From JABWBD01 sp040768665 (GTDB taxonomy: Bacteria; Planctomycetota; Planctomycetia; Pirellulales; Thermoguttaceae): a DNA stretch of 64,000 bases. Shown in pieces: positions 27,288 through 34,463 of the stretch. Position numbers and translations under genes: made by a program. Numbering within the stretch: position 1 is the stretch's first letter; each line of letters starts with the position of its first letter. The stretch covers positions 124,001-188,000 of the forward strand of contig JAXGMN010000007.1 in assembly GCA_040768665.1 (NCBI GenBank), written 5' to 3'. Under the pieces are notes generated by a model. It made no database searches and was not told where the DNA came from. It saw only the letters and a list, made by a program, of their open reading frames with translations.

Positions 27288-27411
27288 GTAACCGTTCACG
27301 GGGTGGAAGAGAGGGGGACAGGTCCATGTTTTCGGGCATCGTCTGTACCGTGAAAATGCGTCAACTGGCCGAAAAATGGACCAGTCCCCGGCCGTGGGCG
27401 TGAACGGTTAC
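27288..27411. repeat. 124-bp palindromic element, copy B, with 9-bp flanking duplication
   Basis: Perfect 13-bp terminal inverted repeats GTAACCGTTCACG (27288-27300) and CGTGAACGGTTAC (27399-27411) bound a core closely matching copy A at 21240. The 9-bp sequence CAAGGAACG occurs immediately on both sides (27279-27287 and 27412-27420), as expected of a target-site duplication. No transposase is encoded, so it resembles a MITE. Confidence 0.88.
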
Positions 27412-27694
27412 CAAGGAACGCGATCCGGCCCCCGGCCAGCGGGTACCCGGCACGCGCTCATTCTGAGCTTTGCCTCGAGCGGCTCCTGGTTGCGAGGGCT
27501 TTGATACCCTCCTTTGGGGTTGGTTGCGTAGTGGAACGCGGAGGTTTTTCTGGCGAACGAAGAGAGCTGCTCAACAGCCATTGGCGGGGGTGGATTGCCA
27601 GGGGGACCGTCAGTCGTAAAATCCACAACGGCATCTGCCTGCCGTAACGAGCCGGCCGCGGAGGTTCGATGCACGTTCGCCAGACAACTCTTCG

Positions 27695-27754
27695 TAGACC
27701 GGCGATTCTCGTCTTCTTAGACCGGAGATTCTCGCTTTAGACCAGAGATCCTGC
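27695..27754 (+). repeat. Three short direct repeats upstream of the transporter operon
   Basis: A 17-bp unit, TAGACCGGNGATTCTCG, occurs at 27695-27711 and 27718-27734, with a more degenerate copy at 27738-27754 (spacings 23 and 20 bases). They end about 33 bases before the ATG of the RND transporter gene. They could be operator half-sites, but no regulator is identified. Confidence 0.55.
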
Positions 27755-27787
27755 TGACCGAACGTGCACAGATAAGACTACCACCCG

Positions 27788-30166
27788 ATGAAACCACCGA
27801 AATCGGCCTGGATTGCGATATTCGCCTTCGCTGCGATGGCAGGGCTGGCGATTCCGATCTTTGGGTGGACGCAGCATAGCCTCGAGAGCATGTTCAACGC
27901 GCCGTTGCGGTGGGTCTCGCCGGCCTTCGAGGCGCGCCGGACCTTCCAGGAATTCGTCGAACAGTTTGCGGCGCATGAAATGGTGTTGATCAGTTGGCCG
28001 GGTTGCACGGTCGACGATCAGCGGCTGAAGGACCTCGAGACCTCGCTTGCCATATCGCAGGAGCGGAGGAGCGCGCAGGGGCAGCCCGAGCTGTTCAGCC
28101 AGGTGCTGAGCGGCTACTCGGCGCTCCGGATGCTGATCGCCGAGCCGCTGGAACTGTCTCGCGAGGAGGCGGTTCGGCGGCTCAAGGGTGCCCTGGTTGG
28201 ACCGGATGGACACGTGAGTTGCGCGGTGGTGGTTTTCACTTTAGCCGGCGCTGCCGAGCGTCGCGATGCGGTTGAACTTATCCTCGATGCGGCAGACGAG
28301 GCCGTGGGGATCGAGCGGGACCGCTACTATCTGGCGGGCCCGCCGATCGACGGCATCGCCATCGACACCGAGAGCATGCGATCCATCACTTACTACGCGA
28401 TTCCGTCGGCGGCGATCTCGTTCTTGCTTTGCTGGCTCGTGCTGCGATCCCTGTGGTTGAGCCTGCCGATCCTGGTCGTTGGCGTGTTTGGACAAGGGCT
28501 GATGCTGGCCATGGTGTATCTGATCGGCACGCCGATGAACGCGGTGCTGATCGTTCTGCCGCCGTTGGTCTTTGTGATTACCATTTCGGCGGGAGTGCAC
28601 CTGGTCAACTACTTCACGGACGAATTCCGCTCGGGATCGTCCGAGGGGGCGATGGCCCGGGCGCTTGCGCGGGGCTGGCGACCCTCGCTGCTGGCCGCGG
28701 TGACGACGGCGATCGGGCTGGGGTCGCTGGTGGTCAGCGATGTCATTCCGGTCCGGCAGTTCGGTCTTCTTTCGAGTCTGGGAGTGCTGGTTACGGTCGG
28801 CTTGCTCTTTCTCACGCTGCCGGGCGCCATGGAGTTGCGGCCCCGCATCACGCGGCGGACCGAGCGGTTGCATGGGAGGTTCCGTTCGGCGGGGATCGCC
28901 GAGCGACGGGAACGCGTCTGGATCCTGGTAGCGGCTTTGATCTGGCGGAATTCCGGTCGCATCGTACTGTCGGCCGTCGCGATGTTTGCGATTTGCGGCG
29001 TCGGGCTGCGATGGATGCGGACTTCGCTGGACATTGTGGCCCTGCTGGTGCCCTCGAATCCGGTGGTTCAGGATTTCCGCTGGTTCGAGGAGAACCTTGG
29101 CCCGTTGATCCCGGTGGAGGTTGTTTTGCACATCGACCGGGACAGCCCGCTGGGATTGCTGGAACGTCTGGAAATGGTCCGCCGGACGGAGCGGGCGATG
29201 AGCGAGATCGATATTCTTTCCGGCACTTTATCGGCAGCGACTTTTCTGCCCGAATTGCCGCAGGTGGGCGGGATCCTCGCCGCGACGGAGCGAACGGTGA
29301 TCCGGCGACGGGTTGAGGCCTCGCGCGGGGAACTGGTCGCGGCGAATTATCTCCACGTCTCACCTCGCCGCGAATCGTGGCGGATCAGTGCGCGAGTGCA
29401 AGGGAAGGGAAACGTGCACTACGGAAGCTTCCTCCGGCGGCTTCGGCAGCACGTCGAACCGGCGATCGAGCCGTATCGACGCCTGGACCGCGGCATCGCA
29501 GTGACGTACACCGGCGTGACTCCGGTCGTGTACCAGGTGCAACAGGAGCTGCTGAATGATCTGTATTCCAGTTTCTTGACGGCGTTGATCCTGGTGACGG
29601 CAATCATGATGATTCCGCTGGGGAGCGTTCGCGCCGGTCTCGTCGCAATGCTGCCCAACGCACTTCCGATGGTCGTATTGTTTGGGACCTTGGGATGGCT
29701 TCACCTTGCGGTCGACATCGGCACGGTAATGACCGCCAGCGTTGCGCTGGGGCTCGCGGTGGACGGGACCTTCCACTTCCTCACCTGGTTTCGCCACGAA
29801 ATGGGTCGCGGCCAGTTGCGTAGCCGTGCCGTCGAGATGGCGTTTCGGCACTGCGGCCGAGCGCTGGTCCAGACGGTGGTCATCTGCTCGCTGGGGTTGC
29901 TGGTATTCGGCCTGAGCGGTTTCTTGCCCGCCAGGAACTTTTCGTGGATGTTGATGATTCTCTTGCTCGGTTCCCTGGCGTCGAATCTGGTGCTGCTTCC
30001 GGCGATCCTGCTGACTCCGATCGGCCAGTGGTTTGTGCAGTCGCGGCCCGGATCAGAGGCCCACGCGCAGCATAATGTGTGCTGGATTGCCCGGCGCCGG
30101 CAGCGTGCGGACGAAGATGGTGAACGGAACCGCGAGCAAAAGGCTGCTGAACGCAGCAGTTCGTGA
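27788..30166 (+). CDS. RND superfamily (MMPL/HpnN-like) transporter
   Basis: This 792-residue membrane protein has the RND layout: an N-terminal TM helix (WIAIFAFAAMAGLAIPIFG), a periplasmic loop (about residues 30-200), a block of five or so TM helices (about 205-350, sterol-sensing-domain-like), TM7 near residue 395, a second periplasmic loop (about 410-595), and a final TM block (about 595-755). It has no partner membrane-fusion or outer-membrane genes nearby. It resembles the MMPL/HpnN-type exporters of lipids and hydrophobic metabolites. Two enzyme genes follow closely (28 bases, then an 8-base overlap), suggesting that it exports their product. Confidence 0.88.
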   Translation: MKPPKSAWIAIFAFAAMAGLAIPIFGWTQHSLESMFNAPLRWVSPAFEARRTFQEFVEQFAAHEMVLISWPGCTVDDQRLKDLETSLAISQERRSAQGQPELFSQVLSGYSALRMLIAEPLELSREEAVRRLKGALVGPDGHVSCAVVVFTLAGAAERRDAVELILDAADEAVGIERDRYYLAGPPIDGIAIDTESMRSITYYAIPSAAISFLLCWLVLRSLWLSLPILVVGVFGQGLMLAMVYLIGTPMNAVLIVLPPLVFVITISAGVHLVNYFTDEFRSGSSEGAMARALARGWRPSLLAAVTTAIGLGSLVVSDVIPVRQFGLLSSLGVLVTVGLLFLTLPGAMELRPRITRRTERLHGRFRSAGIAERRERVWILVAALIWRNSGRIVLSAVAMFAICGVGLRWMRTSLDIVALLVPSNPVVQDFRWFEENLGPLIPVEVVLHIDRDSPLGLLERLEMVRRTERAMSEIDILSGTLSAATFLPELPQVGGILAATERTVIRRRVEASRGELVAANYLHVSPRRESWRISARVQGKGNVHYGSFLRRLRQHVEPAIEPYRRLDRGIAVTYTGVTPVVYQVQQELLNDLYSSFLTALILVTAIMMIPLGSVRAGLVAMLPNALPMVVLFGTLGWLHLAVDIGTVMTASVALGLAVDGTFHFLTWFRHEMGRGQLRSRAVEMAFRHCGRALVQTVVICSLGLLVFGLSGFLPARNFSWMLMILLLGSLASNLVLLPAILLTPIGQWFVQSRPGSEAHAQHNVCWIARRRQRADEDGERNREQKAAERSSS

Positions 30167-30194
30167 CCGGGTACGCAACGGGGGGTAACGCGAT

Positions 30195-31316
30195 ATGAAA
30201 GTAACTGTGCTTGGAGCCGGCGCCCTGGGAACCATGGTCGGCGGACTGATTCAGCGCTTCCACCCCGAGATTGACGTGCTGCTGATTGCCCGCGGCCAGC
30301 ACGCACGGCAGATGCAATCGACGGGCGGAGCCCTGCTGCTTGGCTCCTGGGGGAGATGGCATGTGCCGGTTGCGGTCTCCAGCGACGTCAAGGACGTGGC
30401 GGGGTCCGACTGCGTCTTGGTGGCAGTCAAATCGCAGCATACCGAATCGGTCATGAGTGCTGCCGAGCGGCATCTCGGGGAGGCGATCGTGCTATCCCTG
30501 CAAAACGGGATCAGCCAGAGGACGCTCAGTCGCTTCGTGCGAGCGGACAGACTGCTGGTGGGAATGACGGCGGCGAATATAGCGATGGTCGCGCCTGGGG
30601 AGGTGAGCCTGCAGCGGCGCGGAGCAACGGTACTCGGCGGCGTCTCGCCAGCCGTACCTGCCTCCAGGGTTGCAGCCGTTGCCCAACTGCTGAATTCGTC
30701 AACCATGCGAGCCGGTAGCAGTCCGGAGATTCTGGGTGTTCAGTACAACAAGATCTTGATGAACACGGTCGGCTACGCATCGGTTCTCTCGGGAGCAGAC
30801 TTCATTCGCGAGGCCGTACTGGACCGCCGCTGGAGAGCGGCCATCGGGCTACCGATCCTTGCGGAGGGGCTGAACGTGTTGAGAAGGGCGGGGGTGGCGC
30901 TGGGGAGAACGGCCGGAATTTCCGATGTGCTGCGCTTCCGCCGCCTGCTTATGCTGTTGAACTTACGTCCCCTGGAGACTGCCGTTCGCTTTGCGGTGGC
31001 CGCGGCCCGGTCTCACCCGATCATCTATTCGGTTTTTCAGGATCTCCTGCGGGGACGCACAACCGAGATCGAATATGTCAACGGCGAGATCGTACGTTTG
31101 GCGGATGCTGTCGGAATCGAGGCGCCGTACAACGCGGAGGTGGTTCGCGGGATTCAGGAACTGGAATGTCGCGGCGACGGCTCGTTCTATACCCAGGATC
31201 AAATGATCGCCCGTTTCGAAAGCTTGCCGGGCGGCCCGCGGACGCCGTCGAGATGGGCCGCTCCGAGCACGGTGCGGGTAACGTCGGCCGAATGCTTGGA
31301 GACACCCCGTGACTGA
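30195..31316 (+). CDS. Ketopantoate reductase (ApbA/PanE)-family oxidoreductase
   Basis: This 373-residue protein begins with a Rossmann motif (MKVTVLGAGALGTMVGGLI). It has the VLVAVKSQHTESV segment and SLQNGIS motif typical of 2-dehydropantoate 2-reductases. The C-terminal helical domain contains a conserved Lys/Asn-type segment (VQYNKILMNTVGYASVL) and ends with EIEYVNGEIVRLADAVGIEAP, which is characteristic of the family. It would reduce a 2-keto acid with NADPH. Its place between an RND exporter and an ATP-grasp gene, rather than with pantothenate genes, suggests a specialised pathway. A ribosome-binding site (GGGGGG) lies about 10 bases upstream of the ATG. Confidence 0.88.
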   Translation: MKVTVLGAGALGTMVGGLIQRFHPEIDVLLIARGQHARQMQSTGGALLLGSWGRWHVPVAVSSDVKDVAGSDCVLVAVKSQHTESVMSAAERHLGEAIVLSLQNGISQRTLSRFVRADRLLVGMTAANIAMVAPGEVSLQRRGATVLGGVSPAVPASRVAAVAQLLNSSTMRAGSSPEILGVQYNKILMNTVGYASVLSGADFIREAVLDRRWRAAIGLPILAEGLNVLRRAGVALGRTAGISDVLRFRRLLMLLNLRPLETAVRFAVAAARSHPIIYSVFQDLLRGRTTEIEYVNGEIVRLADAVGIEAPYNAEVVRGIQELECRGDGSFYTQDQMIARFESLPGGPRTPSRWAAPSTVRVTSAECLETPRD

Positions 31317-32640
31317 ACCGGGCTCGCCGGATTTCGAGTGCCGGTCCAACGGCGTCTCCGGTACTAAAGTGCTCTTTTCCGAGGGCGCAAGTTCCTCCGC
31401 ACGGCAGACCCTCTACAGCCTGGGCGGGAAGTACTTTATCGGCATTGCGGATCCGGACCGGATCTGCCAATGCCGCTTCTCGCGTTTCGCCGGAGCGTTT
31501 CACCGCTGTCCATCCTTCTCCGCAAAGCCGCTGGAATACCTCGAATTCCTCGTTCACACGATCCGTTCCGGCCGGTACGCCGTTCTACTGCCGACGCACG
31601 AACAGGTCTATCTGTTTTCGCGGTTTCAGGACCAGTTAGCGCGGCGGGTGGGGCTCGCGGTGCCGAATTTCGCGGCGGTCCGCCGAGTCCAGAGCAAATC
31701 GGATTTCGTCCGGCTGTTGGACGAAGTCGGATTGCCGCAGCCGCCGGCGCGGATCGTGGGATCGCTCGACGAGGCGGGGCAGACTTTCGAGTATCCGTGT
31801 TACGTGAAACTCCCGCATAGCACGGCGGGCACAGGCGTTCGCCTGGTGACGGGCCCGGAAGCGATGCGCCGGACAGCCGACGAACTCCGGCGGTCGGGCA
31901 AGCTGGAAAATGTTTCGGAGATTGTCATCCAGCAGCCAGCTACGGGAGTGCAGTCGCTCGTGCAGAGCATTTTTCAACGCGGAAGGCTTGTGGCCGCTCA
32001 TACGACCGAAGCGATCCAAGTTGGAATCGGCGGCGGCCAGATTTTCCGCCATAGCGCGGCCCACCCCGGCGTTGTCGAGGATCTTCGCCGGCTTGGCGAG
32101 CATCTCGAGTGGCACGGGGCCCTGTTCCTCGAGTATTTCTATGACCCGGCAAACGCCAGCGTCCAGTACTTCGAGGCGAATCCGAGAATCGGCGAGGCCT
32201 ACAACGCCACGTTGAGCGGGCTCAATTTGGCCGATCTACTGGTCCGAATCTCCCTGGGAGAGGATGTCCGCGGCGTCCCCTCGCCCCAACTGGGAGTCCG
32301 CAGCCACGTCGGCTTCATGCTGCTGCTGGCCGAGGCACTCCGGGGCGGCGGGCGAGCACGCCTTTTGAGGCACCTTTGGCAGATTCACACCGGCCGCGGC
32401 ATGTACACGGGAGCCGAGAACGAGATCACCCGGCCGGCAGACGATTGGGGCTCCCTGATCCCGGAGTTGGCTGTCGCTCTCGAATTGTTGCTTAAGCCCG
32501 GCCAAGCTCGCTCGATCGTGGACCGCACCGTGAATAATTACAGCCTTTCCGACGCTGGCGCAAGACTGGTCGAGCAGTTGGATCACGGCGAAGTTTCGGC
32601 ACGGATCGGTTGCGAGCCGTCACTGCGGGGCCGCCGCTGA
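31309..32640 (+). CDS. ATP-grasp ligase-like protein
   Basis: This 443-residue protein starts at GTG overlapping the preceding gene by 8 bases. The ATP-grasp fold is seen from PNFAAVRRVQSKSDFVRLLD (N-lobe), YPCYVKLPHSTAGTGVRLV (conserved Lys and glycine-rich loop) and VQYFEANPRIGEAYNATLSG (metal-binding Glu/Asn). The layout resembles carbamoyl-phosphate synthase or D-amino-acid ligase-like enzymes that form amide bonds through acyl phosphates. Coupled translation with the reductase implies a joint pathway. The substrates cannot be read from sequence. Confidence 0.83.
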   Translation: MTEPGSPDFECRSNGVSGTKVLFSEGASSSARQTLYSLGGKYFIGIADPDRICQCRFSRFAGAFHRCPSFSAKPLEYLEFLVHTIRSGRYAVLLPTHEQVYLFSRFQDQLARRVGLAVPNFAAVRRVQSKSDFVRLLDEVGLPQPPARIVGSLDEAGQTFEYPCYVKLPHSTAGTGVRLVTGPEAMRRTADELRRSGKLENVSEIVIQQPATGVQSLVQSIFQRGRLVAAHTTEAIQVGIGGGQIFRHSAAHPGVVEDLRRLGEHLEWHGALFLEYFYDPANASVQYFEANPRIGEAYNATLSGLNLADLLVRISLGEDVRGVPSPQLGVRSHVGFMLLLAEALRGGGRARLLRHLWQIHTGRGMYTGAENEITRPADDWGSLIPELAVALELLLKPGQARSIVDRTVNNYSLSDAGARLVEQLDHGEVSARIGCEPSLRGRR

Positions 32641-32904
32641 TTTCAGCCACAGGACTCTCGGTGATTGGCCCGTCGCGAAAGCGATTGGCAGTGTCGTCGT
32701 TTTGACGACAGAAGAACCGGGCTGCACGGGGTACGGATTGCGGCACCAAGCCAAGTCTTGACGTAAGTTCTTTGGTGAGGGCGTCGTTTCGCAGTAAACC
32801 GCGGAGGCACCACAATTGGATACCCTAGGGCGCGCTCGTTGCACAGTAGTCGAGGTACGGTTAACGTCAATAGAAGTGTGCCCCTGATTCTGGGAGGAAC
32901 GGCC

Positions 32905-33435
32905 ATGAAATGCCTGTGGACAACCGTCAGCCTTATCGCGATCGGCCTTTTCGTCGTGCCGGGCGCCGCGTCGGCGGACCGATGGGAAGATTATTCCAAG
33001 CACCAGAAGAAACAATGGGAGCGGCACTACGAGGACCGCGAGGACGCGTTGGAGGACTGGTACGACGCGGAAAAAGACCGTTTGGAAGAGGCCCGGGAGC
33101 AGGCTTTGCGCCACGCCCCAAGGTATGAGCGCGACAGGATCAAACATTACTTTCGCGACCAGGAAAAGGCGCTGAAGCGGGATTACGAATATCGCGAGGA
33201 AGCGTTGGAGCACGAAGAGGATCGGCACCTGGATGCGTTGAAAGACGGGCGCCTCAAGCACGGCGGAACACGGTACTATCCTTACGGCCCCGCGTATCCC
33301 GTCCCGCAGGGCCCGGTGTTTCCTCCGGCCTATCAGGCCCCGCACCGGGAGCGCGGTGTGGCTGTTCCTGTCCCCGAGAACGACCGTCCGCGACGGGGCG
33401 CGAGAATGGGTCCGTTTTTGTTTGGGACACGGTGA
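32905..33435 (+). CDS. Exported charged helical protein, unknown function
   Basis: This 176-residue protein starts at an ATG with GGGAGGA 7 bases upstream and a signal peptide ending near GAASAD (residue 25). The mature protein is Glu/Arg/Tyr/Asp-rich with repeated YExREDALED-type units (HYEDREDALEDWYDAEKD; DYEYREEALEHEED), predicting a long charged helix. The C-terminal third is Pro/Tyr-rich (YYPYGPAYPVPQGPVFPP). It is probably periplasmic or surface-associated. A frame extending to 32839 lacks support. Confidence 0.75.
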   Translation: MKCLWTTVSLIAIGLFVVPGAASADRWEDYSKHQKKQWERHYEDREDALEDWYDAEKDRLEEAREQALRHAPRYERDRIKHYFRDQEKALKRDYEYREEALEHEEDRHLDALKDGRLKHGGTRYYPYGPAYPVPQGPVFPPAYQAPHRERGVAVPVPENDRPRRGARMGPFLFGTR

Positions 33436-33542
33436 ACATCGGCGAAGACCCGATCACTCCCCAGTGCAATATCACGATCTTTCCACTTGAAACCGACTGG
33501 CGATCATCAACGCTTTGAGCTCGATCGACGGAGACGATTACG

Positions 33543-34025
33543 ATGGAGCCTCCTGTGGTCGAGAAGAACGATTCAAGACATGAGCGGCGGTTTTGGCTGG
33601 TCCTCGTCTGCCTGCTTGCAGCGCCTACCGTCGCCCCGATTCTGCTGCCGGCCCTTGGGCAGTGGCCGGGGTCGCTGCATTTGCAGCAATTCGCGATTGG
33701 TGGATTGATCGCGATCGCGGTCGGGGCGACCATCGTGAGCATGGGCCGCCGGGTCGAATACGCGGAAACCGTTGACCCGCGGCTCATTGCCAAGATGGCC
33801 GACCCGGCCAAGCTGTATCGAAGTCAAAAAATAGCGGCGTTCGTGATCGGGTTGGGGGGGCTTTGCCCGATCATGGTCTACGCCGCCTCGGTGGGGCAAT
33901 TTGCGGAATTTGGCGGTTTTTTGACTGCCCCTCTGAGCCTCATCGGGCCGGGGCTCTGGATACGCGAGGTCGTTTGGGGGTGTCCATCGCAGCCGATCAC
34001 CGACCAATGGAAGGACTCGCCGTAA
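33543..34025 (+). CDS. Small predicted membrane protein, unknown function
   Basis: This 160-residue protein has hydrophobic segments at about residues 17-38, 48-68 and 97-118, and a further hydrophobic stretch near 120-140. Charged linkers contain RRVEYAETVDPRLIAKMADP. No family was recognised. No strong ribosome-binding site lies before the ATG at 33543. Codon choice is like its neighbours, and it is probably a genuine gene. Confidence 0.6.
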   Translation: MEPPVVEKNDSRHERRFWLVLVCLLAAPTVAPILLPALGQWPGSLHLQQFAIGGLIAIAVGATIVSMGRRVEYAETVDPRLIAKMADPAKLYRSQKIAAFVIGLGGLCPIMVYAASVGQFAEFGGFLTAPLSLIGPGLWIREVVWGCPSQPITDQWKDSP

Positions 34026-34463
34026 ATGGCATTTTGATCCTCCGCTCCCGGGCGCCCCGCGGGGCCTTCATGCTGCACTCGGAGGAGCGCCGGCATGGTA
34101 CAGTTTTGCCCGTACGCTGAAGGCAATACTTCCATTCTTCAGCAGGGCGGCATGGATTGCGCCGTCCGGTAGGCGGTCGCCGCGGCACCTGAGTGCCGTC
34201 GATTCCGGAGTCCGAAGTAGAGCTCCCGGCATCTGGTCCTCCTGATGGGTTTGAAAAGTCCGCCAATGTCTTGTTGCTTGTGAGCCGTTTGTCAGGAGCC
34301 CCAGGCAGGAATGCCGCATTATGGCGGTCTCGCTGCGTCATTCTGTCGCCCGCCTGGCTGCGTACCAGTTGATCGACGCTTTGGCGCGAAACTTGCGGGG
34401 GAATTACAGGCATTGGATACGTTTTGGCGATCGTTTCTATCGCACCTTTTCAGGAGTGCCGTT
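34026..34463. other. Intergenic region, nothing recognised
   Basis: These 438 bases precede the WxxGxW-repeat protein gene. A frame open from 34311 is in phase with that gene but lacks coding-like content. No terminator or repeat was identified. Confidence 0.4.

Larger units (their letters stand above)
27051..27787. other. Intergenic region with repeats, no gene
   Basis: These 737 bases hold a 124-bp palindromic element (27288-27411) and three short direct repeats before the transporter gene (27695-27754). No coding sequence was recognised. Confidence 0.5.
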
